64,000 nucleotides of DNA from NCBI GenBank assembly GCA_032209605.1, contig JASFXZ010000012.1, positions 4,960,001 through 5,024,000 on the forward strand, in the 5' to 3' direction. Under the pieces are notes generated by a model, which saw only the letters and a program-made list of their open reading frames with translations, was not told the DNA's origin and searched no databases. Position numbers and translations under genes: made by a program. Positions 33,956 through 45,943 of the stretch are shown one piece after another. This stretch comes from Mactromeris polynyma (lineage: Eukaryota > Mollusca > Bivalvia > Venerida > Mactridae). Position 1 is the first letter of the stretch, and the number at the start of each line of letters is the position of its first letter.

Positions 33956-36850
33956 TATTTAGGCTTTCCAGCGTTCCTAGTTTTTCCTAGTTTTTCCTTA
34001 TTTTTTGAAAAGGCTCCTATTTTTACGTAGTTTTCCAAAAAAGCTCCTAGTATTCCTACTTTTTCATTAGCAGAGTAATATGTTGGATAAGGTCTAGAAG
34101 TTTTGAACATGGTTTTGGAGATTTTCTTAGTGAAGAAGACAAGAGGGTGTTTAGTTGACAGACTCTGTTGCTGAAAGTGTGATCTGGTGGTCTGGTATCA
34201 CTGGTGGCATAGTCCAACCTTCTCAACTGATGACTCAAAAGCTTGGCCTATGCTTCAGTGATATCTGCAAGTGGCTGCAGAAACAAATAACCTGTCATCT
34301 AAATGATCCAATTGCCTTGGTGTATGGTAATACATGTATACTGCTGGAAAGCCTGTATATTGTTCTAAAGTTCAGATTTGTTCAGCCTCCATAGTGTTCT
34401 AGCTGGCAAGGAGGACTTAAGGTACTCATATGTCAATGGGCTTGTACCAAAATATAAATACCCTTATATAAGGAAATAGGAGCATGTCATTCTTAAAATG
34501 AAACTGGCGGGTCAGTAAAATTTTGCAGTATCTATATATAGATATCACATACAATTTGTTTTCTCGTAGATTCGAGCCCCTTAGCAGAAAAGTCATGGCA
34601 TATTTTTTATTTTAAACTAAACAAAATTAATGTAAACCATTTCAAAGTCTGAAGCAACATTTGTTTATGTTTGGCAATGAAACATGTGTTTAAAAACTGT
34701 AGGTCAATGATCTGAATCGTCTGGAAGCTTTCTCATGAAATTCAAGCCTTCTGGTTTATAAACATTTTGATGACGTCAAAAGATGATGCAATATTATGAC
34801 GAAATATATTATAAATGTGACATCATTTTGTATTTTTAGCGATATTGTTAATTTTTGGGCAAAGTTATGCTTAACAATAAATGAAAAATACGAAATAACA
34901 GATGATAAATATAAAAGGTGAAACAACAAGCGCTTAATTTGTAAAAAAATTAATATGTGGACTACGTGCTTACTTCGGTATTTATTATGAATCTTGCTGT
35001 AATTAGGTCGAATGTAGCAAGCATGCAGTTGAAAAATATTTAATTTTGATTGGCATGAATTCAATGAGAAGGCTGGAATTGATGAGAAAGAGGCATATAT
35101 ACATGAAGACGTCTTACACAATTTGTTCATATAGAATTTCGTGTTGATTTTTGGATTAAGAAAAGCTGTGCATGGAATATTCTCATGTTGTGTTTTCAAT
35201 GTTTGAGGACTCTTAAGTCGTTTCCATTATGATGAAATAATGAAGTGTTGATCATTGTTATCATATTGTTAAAACAAAACCATTTTTTGTCATTGTCTAT
35301 TTCTTTGTAAGTGTCATAGTCTTATGATTGCCTTGACTTCATCATATTAATTGATTTTTCAACTTTTTATCACAAAATGTTTATAAGTGATTGTTTTTTG
35401 TTGTACCAGTCTTTTGTGAGTCGTTCCTGGGGACGGTGGTGCATAGTTGCAAAGAGGTTGCTAAGGTTGTGTCTTTTAAATATTGAAAATATTATATTTA
35501 TTCATTATTCTGACAAAGTAAAATTTTAACTTTTGGAAATAATCTCTTTATAGATGAAATCCGGAATAAGCTAAAAATGGGTTTTAAACCACTGGTACAA
35601 ACATAATTTAATTTTAGATATATTGAAGTTCAATTAGACGTTAAATCCTGTCTTTGTTTTCATTGCGATTGGAGCACGAGTTTAACAGTATATTGTTGTT
35701 TGAACCGCAGGACTAGAGTGAAAACCCCATACTTATACCAATCCGGAAAAGATCTATTGAAGCATGTGTTGAATCTATTTATCAAAATCTTTAAATCTTA
35801 TCAGCAGTATGTTTTGTTAACATTCAAGCTATTTGGAAGTCTGTTTGAAATGGTATCAAATGTTTCATTTGCCTTTTCGATTCTTTCTGGGTATTGTAGG
35901 GCAAATTTATACTGGCCCCGTATCAATCCTGAGACTTGATATCAGTTATCAATCCTGAGACTTGATATCAGTTTGAGGGCTGTTAGCAAATGTAGTCCTG
36001 GGTTGGAACTGAGGCCGATATGAAATTTGCTATATAATAAATTTATTATCACATACTTTCTTAAGATGCCATTTTTTATGAAAGCATGTAAATACTAAGC
36101 ATGTCATTTATAACAACATTTATCATAATCGGTCAACAATATACTCACGGGTAGCACCCATTGACTGAACCTTGATTCTTATGCCAATTTTGAATTGCTT
36201 GAATTATGTGGGGCTTCTCTGACTATTGTACATGTATATGTTATACACCCCACATGGACTAAGTGCAGTTGCAAGGGCTTATATGACATATTTGTGGGTT
36301 GATATTGAGTGCATGATGTACATGTGGAAAAAATGGTCCTATTTTTAGAAAGGGTATGATAATAAACAATATCACACTGTTTCCTACATTTTATTGCATG
36401 GTGGCTTAAACAAAGCAACTGTAACTACATTATGATCAAATGTATTGACATAAACTACATTATGAGGGATTAAGGCAATACAAGTTTATCTGCTTTCTTA
36501 TTTATAATGTAGATAGATGAGTTTTACTTTCACCCTTCGCTTATCTGTATATCTGTCGGAATATGTAATAAACTGTGTTGGGCAATATTTTGGATTGGAA
36601 TAAACAATGATGTTAGAAATTTTAATTTCATTTCACAACTTGGTTTCATATTATCATTTTTCATTTATCTGCTATGGTTGAAGTCTTACATTTTTTACAT
36701 TTGTCACTTTTGCTTAAATTCAATTATCACCAATTTTGTCATTTTTAACGCATTTACAGCTATATACACTGGTTCAAATGATTTGAAAAGTTAAGCTATT
36801 TTTTGGTTTATTTAAGTACAAAATGTATATGTTTGATGGAAAAGATATTC
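33956..36850. other. Intergenic, no gene seen
   Basis: Holds a decayed low-complexity stretch with TTCCTAGTTTTTCC words (33965-34070), distantly like element D, and a 25-bp direct duplication (TCAATCCTGAGACTTGATAT, 35923-35971). A 147-codon minus frame at 34756-35199 is AT-driven and has no domain. Confidence 0.45.
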
Positions 36851-36851
36851 A

Positions 36852-37107
36852 GCCGTGCGTTCGGTTATGGCTAACACTCGCACGAGTAAGAAACTACACT
36901 CGCACGAGTAAGAAACTGTGCACGCAATTTTGCAACCGAACGCTCTGTTTGCCAAAAAGTACACGCCCCTTCGCTAGCTACCTCAAAGATGCTCGAGCGA
37001 GTGGGCGCACAGTGGGTGCGTATTTTTTGGCAAACAGAGCGTTCGATTGCAAAATGCGTGCACAGTTTCTTACTCGTGCGAGTGTTAGCCTTAACCGAAC
37101 GCACGGC
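36852..37107. mobile_element. Foldback element with long arms
   Basis: GCCGTGCGTTCGGTTA at the left is mirrored at the right, and pairing continues for about 110 bp (CACTCGCACGAGTAAGAAAC, GAACGCTCTGTTTGCCAAAA) to a short loop. The left arm contains an extra copy of the CACTCGCACGAGTAAG block. 256 bp. Frames open on both strands merely mirror each other. Confidence 0.85.
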
Positions 37108-37225
37108 AGTTGTACATATGTGTGATAGTTGTTAATTTGTTAAATTGAAATACCTTACTTATTATCTGTATTGATGGAATCAATTTAAATGTATATTTAT
37201 GTATTTGATGGAATTTTGGGATGGG

Positions 37226-37265
37226 GCCTCCATGGTTGAGTGGTTAAGGTTGCTGACCTTAAATC
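37226..37265 (+). other. tRNA-like A box fragment
   Basis: CCTCCATGGTTGAGTGGTTA plus AGGTTGCTGACC resembles the 5' half of a Ser/Leu-type tRNA. No B box follows at the right distance. Probably a SINE or tRNA remnant. Confidence 0.3.
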
Positions 37266-39290
37266 ACTCAAAGCTCTTTTCAATACCAGATTTAGTACCA
37301 ATACCTTTTTGAAACTGTTTTCATTTGAGTAAGGGAGATAATCATGTTAAGAATCATTTACAGTTGTTTGGGGGGAGTTATCTTTCTTCCACAGTTGTTA
37401 TGTTTATCATTATCGGTAAAAAACTCTGTGTTATCAATATAACCTTTCTGAAATGATATTCATGAATGAAAAAACTGATTGACTTATTTCACTCTTACCC
37501 CACTATTTAAGGGTACATGGTCTTTTTTTTTGGTCAAAATATGTCAAGTGATATGGGTACATAGTCTTATTTTATGTTATACGATAATTTATGTCAAAAT
37601 ATGTCAAGTGATAATGGTACAGTCTTATTTTATGTCAAAATATATCAAGTGATTATTTTGAAAACATTGCATTGTAATGCTTTCATACAGATGTACTTTA
37701 AAACACTGCATTTTAACTTACACAATTTTCCTGGAACTGCAAAATCCAATGCAGGTATTTCCTAACAGTTCGGAAACATGCAAGAACATCTGTATGTCAT
37801 ATTTACCACTAATCAAATTGTGTCAATAATTAAGACCAATCTACCTATAATCTGACTATTTCGTCAAGGTATAAAATCAATAAAATCTGTAAAACCAAGG
37901 GTTTATCACCAAACTAATGTAACTCTGTTTTCGTAAGGAATCATTTACAACAGTTTTGTATCAATCTATTTATATATGCATACTAGAAACTGAAATGTTT
38001 TTATATAGCTTTCAGCTATGATAATGTCACACATCAGTCTTCATCGTAACCCACTACCCTTAAGCCCGGGGGTAGTAACTTTATTTTCGGCCAGCGATCT
38101 CCCGATTTTCAAAGTAAACTTTGTAAATTTTTGTTATGGGGCATTTTTTAGCTCATTCCTGACTGGTTCGTTGCAATTACATGTCAAACTGATAACTGGA
38201 AGTAATACAATTCCCACACCAAAATCTTAAATACCGCATTGTTGCACTGTCAATTCATAAAATACTCAAAATGTAATAGGTTGTAAAGTTTTCAGAGTTA
38301 ATGCTTACAAATAACGTACTCTGTGTACTGAAATATGCAATATTGTTGGTCGTTCGTTCTTGTTTTTCTACACTAATATTTATTGAGAATATTCTTTTTG
38401 TTGACTTATTAAGTGTCATTTTTAACGCATAAAACCAATTAGCACATGTGTAGTTGTTAAATCATTCAATTGTTTACTAAATATCATATTTACATGTTTT
38501 CCGACAAATATTTGATTTATTCAAATTATTTTACCAAGTTCGTGGGCGTCTGTTTCATTATACTTGTGTTTGATATAACAAGTTTTACCTTCTTTTTTTT
38601 CTGTGCAATAAGAAATGACCTAAAAGAAATCATGTTTCCTTGTAGCATGCTGAACAAACATGTGGGTCAGTAGCATGACTGCAATGACAGGTGCCTCTCG
38701 GTTTGGTTACCACCCTTTTTGGTTTTCGGTCATTCGGTTTGGTTATTTAAATATATGAAATACAAATAATGCTCATTAATGAATAATTTAATAACTTGTA
38801 ATGACCAGACATGAACATTTAACTAGTTAAGTAGAATTAGAACAATGTGTTACTATATGAAAGAAGGTTGAATAAATGTGCTACAATGTAAAATGAAGTA
38901 GAACAATGTCTAAAAATAGAACTTCATGTCCAGTTATGAAAGTAAGCAGGTCCAATAGCTGTGTAACTAAAAGATAATGAATATAAACCTATAAGTTCTC
39001 TAACTACAATATTGCATCAGGAAGAATAATTGTTACCTGGCATACTAGACCAAATATTCATAAGACAGTACCGAACCGAACCATGAGAAAAAAAACCCCG
39101 GAGATAATCAAAGTTTGGTTAATCGTTGCAGCCCTTAAGTCAGTTGGTAGCGATTTCTCCTATGTGTATATATCTTTCTGTACATTTTTATTGGGACAGA
39201 GATTATGGTACATGATTTTCAGAACTTGTAGCCATGAAAAAAATGCTATCATAGGAGTGAAATCTAAGATCAGCCATGTAAAGTCTTTTA
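37266..39290. other. Intergenic, no gene seen
   Basis: Contains about 2.5 tandem copies of a roughly 65-bp unit with TATGTCAAAATATGTCAAGT (37507-37652). CGGTTTGGTTACC near 38700 is faintly mirrored by CCGAACCGAACC near 39072, possibly the ends of a decayed element. No coding support. Confidence 0.4.
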
Positions 39291-39787
39291 TAGGGGTGTC
39301 ACGATATACTGATATGCTAGTATATTGCAATATGCAAACAATGTGTATAGTACCATGATATGAACATACCAGTTGTTTACAATACATTTTTTCTGTTGTC
39401 TGCTAGAAAGATACTGAATTACAAACTCAAAACATATGAAACTATATTGTAATGAAAACCACAAATGACCGGTAGAGACACTGAAATGAGATTGATAATT
39501 GTTTATTTTTGTTTAAAATGACAATTCTGTATTTAATTACTACATGTAGTCAGAAATGAAATGAGATTGGTAACTGATGGATAACTGATTTGCTTTTGCT
39601 GACACATTTTTTTTTTTCGCAATACATTTAAAGAGTTTGGAGGAGTTCAATATAAGAGATCAAGTAAGAAAAATACCTAAGTAATGGCTAAGGTTAACAA
39701 AGCAATATATCGTGGTACATATTGCGATACATTGCTAAAGTATTGCGATATATTGTGGTATGCTTCAGGTGTATCATGACACTCCTA
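39291..39787. mobile_element. hAT-type MITE
   Basis: Begins TAGGGGTGTCACGATATAC and ends GTGTATCATGACACTCCTA. It is flanked by GTCTTTTA (39283-39290) and GTCTTTCA (39788-39795), an 8-bp duplication with one mismatch. ATTGCGATAT words line the inner ends. 497 bp, non-coding; related to 13972-14427. Confidence 0.82.
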
Positions 39788-39795
39788 GTCTTTCA

Positions 39796-41365
39796 CGTAG
39801 TGTGCACCTCTGTATGTCGTATGTCACTATAGCTCTTTCACAATTGTTTCCGATGATATCCACATCTGTATTTTGTATTCCTGCAACAAGTGAATTTCCT
39901 GGTAAGGGCAAAGAATATCCTTCAAAAAGGTGTTGGCGTTTCTTTTCTTGGTTATTTTGTTATTCTTTTCACATTGTTTGCAATTAATTTGCAAATTTTT
40001 GATGACTTTGCAATTTTTTGAAATTTGCAAATTTTTGATTACTTTGCAATTTTTTGAAATTTGCAAATTTTCAATTAATTTGCAAATTTTCATATCAGTC
40101 ATGAATGTATATTTATATAACTTGGCCTCGACTGGTCGATGTAATTTATTGACATAAATCTTGTTGTTCAATCCTGAACCATTCAGGTTGTTGATGTTAA
40201 AGGAATCATGTATTTGATTTCCAAAAACGTTACTAATTATGTATCAGTACATTTTGTTACATTTAGTGGTGTTTTTCATAATTATCGAGTTATTTAATTA
40301 GATAATGCATCTCATTGTATAAAGTTTGAGAATTCACAATGTCTTTTAGTTTTTCTTTGCCCTAATATTCTTTTAAATCTTCTCCCCAGTCAGCTGCATA
40401 GGTTGTAACTGGTCTTATTGTATGCATAGTTACAGTGTTACAGTGGTTATTTTGACTATTTTGGGAAGATGTCCTATACCCTTCAAATTGGGTTTTTTTT
40501 CCGTTAAACTAAAAAATTGGGGGGGGGGGGGGGTCTAGAAATTACAGCAAAATTTTAGGAATAAAAGTGAAGGATGTAATGATTAATTAATCAACATTTG
40601 CTGTTTATATAAACTGCCTGTGAGAGAAAAGCCTCTAACTTAGTAAATTTTTGGCTAAATTGAACCAAAACTTTCTTAAGATTTATTGGCAAAATATATA
40701 CTTTTTGGCATTGGGAATATAGCCAAATAACTGCTATAAAAACAGCTGAAAATCCACCCTGTCTTACCTTGGATACTTGGTGCTCTGGTAGAACTTGGTG
40801 GGATGAGATAATTATTCGATCTACCAATCAAGATATCTTGACAATAGCGTGAGTTTAGTTTGAACTTGCTTATGTTATAACAACAAATAGTAATCACTTT
40901 CATTGACTGTTTCCTGGGTTACTAAGCAGCACTCGTCCTTAATTAAGGGATTAGGAAGCCCACAGCTGATCGATTGAAATCACAGCCTTTGGATCAGGAG
41001 TTTATGCTCTTAATGACAATTGAACTGAAAATGATCAGTCATGCATCCTTCACCATTGCTTCTTGTGGAGTTGCCTGGCACCATTTATGTTCATACATAA
41101 CAAAGAAGGGCCAAAATGGGGCCAGACAATAAGTATAACCACTATATTCACTATAAACATGTTTGCTAAAAGTGAAGTTTACCATATTGAAGCCTGAGTA
41201 TATTTCAATCCTGACGGTTATGCTTGAATATATTATACAACTAGGTAATTTGCATACAGGTAGATACACGCCATTTGAACTTCTAAATATTGAAACAGTA
41301 ATCATTGCCTTCACGAATTCAACGTGATAATGGGTCTTCAATTTGCTGTGCCAAATTTATTTTTT
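39796..41365. other. Intergenic, no gene seen
   Basis: Includes a short self-similar stretch of TTTGCAATTTTTTGAAATTT units at 39985-40095 and a G-run at 40518-40534. No gene signal. Confidence 0.45.
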
Positions 41366-41610
41366 GGTTACAGCCGTACTAACATGGCTTTGCTATTTGC
41401 ATATCAGTGTTGTGTAAACCAATCAAATCTTACGATAACCACTTAACCAGCTCCATCGTCAACCGAACAACGTTTGTAACATAAAAGCAGATTGGTTAAC
41501 CTTTCGATAAATGGTACCCTACCTTACCGAAATCCACTGAATTTTGGTGAATTTACCGAAATCCAATTTGGATCTGGAGTGACCAGCAATCGTAACATCT
41601 CGACCTTTTT
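41366..41610 (-). repeat. Dispersed repeat family G, inverted copy
   Basis: Inverse complement of 43865-44150. Shared words (minus strand): CCAATTTGGATCTGG-type start, TTTATCGAAAGGTTAACCAA, ACAAACGTTGTTCGGTTGA and TGATATGCAAATAGCAAAGC. About 245 bp. Confidence 0.8.
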
Positions 41611-42358
41611 TTTATGTTACACAACTAATTAACTACCTACAGTACTACCTTACCTAGATCTCTGTAATGTAACCAGAAAAATGTTGATATCTAATACATA
41701 AAATTAATTTACACAAGAGAAACCGAAATAACAGTTAAAATCTTTGAGATGGCCAAGGACTATGTGCATTGAAAAGGGAGACCACTGCGTGTAGATTGGT
41801 GATTTTCTTGTTTTGTTACTTCCCTTAATTTCTAAAAAACGTCCAAGGATGCAAATCTTAAAAATTACCAATTTTATATGTAACATGTTCGACTTAGAAT
41901 TAGGATGGATATGGCAGCATGGTAACCCCCCATTTCTAAAAAGGATCGAGTAACTGGTCGACAGGGTGGTGGAATGTAAAAGTAAAATGCGGAACAAACT
42001 GTAATCAGGAGACTTCGTCAATTTTGCAGCACAAGGTGTCTAAACCAACGCCAACTACAGTTCTACCCATTGGAAGAGCAACTTGAACTGTTAAACCAAG
42101 GTAAGTTAAAGAAAGAAATTCCATACGTGCATAATCATTTTTATGCTTGAGGTTAAATTGACAATTTTTGGTTGTCCTTCTTACTTCTCTGTTGGGTTAA
42201 CTGAAGAACAGGCTCCTCACTAGAATAAATGAGCTTCAGAAATCTGGCAGAATGCTTTCCCTACCTTAAAACAATATTTCTACATTTACCAAAGCTCAAA
42301 ACACTTCAAATTTGGATGCATGAACCACAATCACTAATTACAACAACAAATATATAGT

Positions 42359-43035
42359 TGTTATGCCCCCTTCGAAGAAAAGAGGGCATATTGGTTTGCA
42401 CGTCGGTCGGTCGGTCGGTCGGTCGGTCGGTCGGTCGGTCGGTCGGTCGGTCGGTCGGTCGGTCGGTCGGTCGGTCGGTCGGTCGGTCGGTCGGTCGGTC
42501 GGTCGGTCGGTCGGTCGGTCGGTCGGTCGGTCGGTCGGTCGGTCGGTCGGTCGGTCGGTCGGTCGGTCGGTCGGTCGGTCGGTCGGTCGGTCGGTCGGTC
42601 GGTCGGTCGGTCGGTCGGTCGGTCGGTCGGTCGGTCGGTCGGTCGGTCGGTCGGTCGGTCGGTCGGTCGGTCGGTCGGTCGGTCGGTCGGTCGGTCGGTC
42701 GGTCGGTCGGTCGGTCGGTCGGTCGGTCGGTCGGTCGGTCGGTCGGTCGGTCGGTCGGTCGGTCGGTCGGTCGGTCGGTCGGTCGGTCGGTCGGTCGGTC
42801 GGTCGGTCGGTCGGTCGGTCGGTCGGTCGGTCGGTCGGTCGGTCGGTCGGTCGGTCGGTCGGTCGGTCGGTCGGTCGGTCGGTCGGTCGGTCGGGTAACC
42901 TTTTTGTTTCTGATCAATTACTCAAGAACCCCTTGACATATCATCCTCAAACTTGGTCCACACATTCACCGTGGGTAGCAGAGGAACCCTATAGATTTTG
43001 GGGTCACAGGGTCAAAGGTCACAGGGGGGCATAAT
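42359..43035 (+). mobile_element. Dispersed element E with an expanded microsatellite
   Basis: Left end TTATGCCCCCTTCGAAG and right end GGGGGGCATAATG are inverted (TATGCCCCC/GGGGGCATA). Between them lie GGGCATATTGGTTTGCAC, the tetranucleotide array and the CAAGAACCCCTTGA to GTAGCAGAGGAACCC arm found also at 27345. Confidence 0.8.
42402..42894 (+). repeat. Perfect (GTCG)n microsatellite, about 123 units
   Basis: 493 bp of GTCG/TCGG without one visible interruption. It yields meaningless frames such as GRSV and PTDR repeats. Perfection over this length suggests very recent expansion or an assembly-filled length. Confidence 0.97.
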
Positions 43036-43864
43036 GTTTTACAGACATCTCTTCGTTTTGTAAGTATTTTATCTACAGACAGTTCCAAGGTTGTATAGTA
43101 TGGCATAAACTGTCTTGTTGTTCTGTCGTGTAGCCTTGTCGCCTTCCATTTTAATGTTCTTGAGTTCGTAGACGACGCTGTGATATTTGATTTTCTCGTC
43201 CTTATCATTTTCATATTGACTTGTGTGCTTCCTGGTCTTTTTGTTGTTTTTATGTCATTTTCTGCGTGCGCATCCCCTTTGCCTAGTGTCTGTCAATAAG
43301 CCAGTGAAAATTAAAAAAAATGGGGGGGAAAATGCACAGAAATAATTTTGGTGGATTTGTGTCATATAAGGCACCACATTTAATATACTTAAAAGTATAG
43401 GGTTATCACATGGTGCAAAATGTGATTTTTGGGGTAAAATGGTTGAAAATTTAAATAAAAATGGGAATTTCTGGAATTTGCAATAAAACTACCAAAATTA
43501 CTGAATTTCGTAGATATTATATTACAGTACAAAACACCTAAAGTATAGAAACATTGTATTGTGTTAAATGTGATTTTTGGGGTAAAACTTAAAAATGAAT
43601 AATACAATGTATGTTTTGATTTATAATAATGGTATTTACAGCTCCACAATTATTGGTCACTTGTATTTGCTAGTTGTCTTCAGTAGACAATCGAGAATAA
43701 TTTTTAATGAAACTGAGTGATGTATTTCTCACTCAATTCGTGGTATGCACAACATGAATACATGTAGCATGGTAAGGGAAGGTTTATCGAGTATGAGACC
43801 AAAGCATTACAGCACTAAATAATGAAAATAAATCATAAACAATGTAAAATATAAATAAACAAGA
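43036..43864. other. Intergenic, no gene seen
   Basis: AT-rich; the word GTGATTTTTGGGGTAAAA occurs twice (43420, 43570), a small local duplication. Chance ORFs only. Confidence 0.45.
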
Positions 43865-44150
43865 AATATCTTTAAAACAGATGGTCGACGCAATTTGAAG
43901 ATTTGTTGTGCAACATAAAAAAGAGATGCTACGATTGCTGGTCAATCCTGATCCAAAATGGATTTCGGTAAATTCACCGAAGTTTAGCGAATCTACCCTT
44001 TATCGAAAGGTTAACCAATCCGAGTCAAGGTTACAAACGTTGTTCGGTTAAAGAGAAATTGCCTTGGTGGTTAACGTAAGATTTTATTGGTTTACACAAC
44101 ACTGATATGCAAATAGCAAAACCATGTTAGTACTGCTGCGCCGAAACAAG
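43865..44150 (+). repeat. Dispersed repeat family G, copy 2
   Basis: ACGCAATTTGAAGATTTGTT, CGATTGCTGGTCA, CCAAAATGGATTTCGGTAAA, TTTATCGAAAGGTTAACCAA and TGATATGCAAATAGCAAAAC in order, ending GCTGCGCCGAAA. Other copies at 41366 (-), 58015 and 60428. Confidence 0.85.
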
Positions 44151-44464
44151 TCAACATTAACAACGATTGTACAGAAAACCCTACTAACTGACAAGCGCTG
44201 AACTATCTATGATAGCTGATACTGACGGCTTCAATGCGTTTTAGACGATAATAACAATAACGTATAAGTTAAAAGTAACGGCTGTGGTGTATGTGTGTTA
44301 GTGAAAAATATATCTTGCAATTCGGTTCATACGTTGTAATAACTCGTCAGAATATTACCTGGTTCATGCAAGTGTATGTGTTATTCGTTAATTTCACCGA
44401 TATAGTCTGGGTTTCTGATCAGTACTTACGCCTTCTCCTTAAATTGTAATGACTACGACATAGA

Positions 44465-44545
44465 TCTCCCCTATGACAAGATTTGAACTCACCACCTCTA
44501 GGTAAGGCGTTTGGCACTCCACCTCCTGACCAACACGCTTCCATA
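44465..44545 (-). other. tRNA-like fragment
   Basis: Minus strand reads GTTGGTCAGGAGGTGGAGTG and later GTGAGTTCAAATCTTG, which resembles a degenerate A box and B box. No credible cloverleaf. It abuts the element starting at 44545. Confidence 0.3.
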
Positions 44546-45116
44546 AAGCCCCATCACACCGAACTCGTTCTCACTACGTTCTGAAAAATGTAGCCGAACG
44601 GGCTTTAACTGTGTGCAAACGGAATGGACGTGTAGTAGCAAGTTTTTGCGGTCTGTTTACGAACTTCATGGACGGGCTCCGACGGGTTTGATCGGAAATG
44701 GTGCTCCAGAACGTGGAGCCTGCTCAAAAATTTCGGGCGACCATCCCGTCCTGCAATTAGACGGAGTGACAACGTACTTAAAACGAGATGGACGTACTAC
44801 GAACGGAATTGCCGTACTTGGATCGTACTAGTGACGTGCTATGATGTGGTGAGGTCGGGCGTCAATTGACAGTACGTGTACACACAGACAGGGTCCGTTT
44901 GTAGCACGTTCATCCCGTTTAAAAACAGACTCAACTTGACTGCATTACGTCCTTAGTGCGTCGTTATTCCGTCTAAATACGATGAAAACAAAATAACAAG
45001 TTTTGAACAAGTTCGCAGTAGGTTCTCAGTACGCTCTACTCGTTTTGAGTACGTGTATTGCGTTCTTAAGCAGTAAAAACGTCCACCCCGCCTGCAGTAC
45101 AATCAGACAAGGTATG

Positions 45117-45125
45117 GTATAAATA
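45117..45125 (+). promoter_or_regulatory. TATA-like motif in the 1.4-kb element
   Basis: TATAAATAT lies 94 bp before the ATG of the short ORF at 45211. The smaller related elements carry TATATAAA in a central position as well (about 54669 and 63608). Confidence 0.3.
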
Positions 45126-45210
45126 TGGGCCGTTTTCTCACTTGTTCATCATTTGGGCACATTATTTTTACAGTTTACATCTGTTCCTGGCTTCAAGATT
45201 TTAAAAATAT

Positions 45211-45456
45211 ATGCCCAGAAACATGGATAAACTTGCAGCTCTTAACATGTTGAATGTTGGTTTCATGGAATATTTGTTGGAAGCAGAGCAAGAATACAAT
45301 GGGATGGTAGAGCAAGAGAGCAGTGGCTGCTTTAACACGCCCTATTTGTCTGGCTCCTCTCTTCCTTGGACGCATGATGATCACAAGGATGCAATGATCA
45401 CAACGATGGTCACGATGTTTGTCACACCTGTTGTGTACTTGATCTTTACAGCTTGA
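45211..45456 (+). CDS. Small unidentified ORF inside the 1.4-kb element
   Basis: 81 codons, starting MPRNMDKLAALNMLNVGFME. The first half is acidic and helix-prone (YLLEAEQEYNGMVEQE); the C-terminus is hydrophobic (MFVTPVVYLIFTA). The codon make-up is more protein-like than neighbouring chance frames, and a TATA-like motif lies upstream. No family recognised. It could be the first exon of a lost element protein or a chance ORF. Confidence 0.25.
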   Translation: MPRNMDKLAALNMLNVGFMEYLLEAEQEYNGMVEQESSGCFNTPYLSGSSLPWTHDDHKDAMITTMVTMFVTPVVYLIFTA

Positions 45457-45943
45457 AGCGGCAAACGAGAATGAGGACTGGAAGAAACGTGCAGGGTTTC
45501 TATAGTGAGGCCAGGTCGTGGTTGCAATTGCGTTCTGAACACACTAGGGACGAGAAAAGGACGTGGTCAAAACAAGTTAAACTGTCTGCGAACGAGGTGA
45601 TCTAGTTACGAACTAGTTAGAACGGATTTCGACGTATAAGGAACGAAGTAGAACTAGTTACGAACGGGTTTAAACTGACTCCAGACGGGCTTGGACTGCT
45701 TGGAAACGGTGTCCCAATGAGGTGAACGGGCAATTTTAACCGATCTGAACTTGATATAAACGGACTGCAGGCGGGATAAAGACGAGATGGACGTATCGAG
45801 AACTGTTTATGAACTTACAAGGGTCGCATTGTAAACATTGTCCGGACAAAGCTATACGTTCTAGCCAGGCCACAACCCGTTTTACGATTTTTTAAGACGG
45901 GTTCGGACGTTTTGAAAACTAGTTTGGTGTGACTGAAGCTTTA

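Larger units (their letters stand above)
44545..45943. mobile_element. 1.4-kb inverted-repeat element with internal TATA and short ORF
   Basis: Left AAAGCCCCATCACACCGAAC is mirrored imperfectly by GTTTGGTGTGACTGAAGCTT at the right. Both halves are rich in GAACGG and ACGT words unlike the flanks. The ends resemble those of the smaller elements at 54529 and 63248 (AGCCCCAT...). Flanking trinucleotides are TAA and TTA, so a clean duplication is not seen. Possibly PIF/Harbinger-like, with low certainty. Confidence 0.6.

Noticed and set aside
34756..35199. 147-codon minus-strand ORF
   Set aside because: Composition follows AT-rich sequence, with no domain and no splice signals.
36823..37125. ORFs of 100 and 77 codons on opposite strands
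   Set aside because: They mirror each other because the region is a foldback element; stop-free arms explain both.
42306..43034. ORFs of about 200 codons reading GRSV or PTDR repeats
   Set aside because: Pure translation of a tetranucleotide microsatellite in three frames; not genes.
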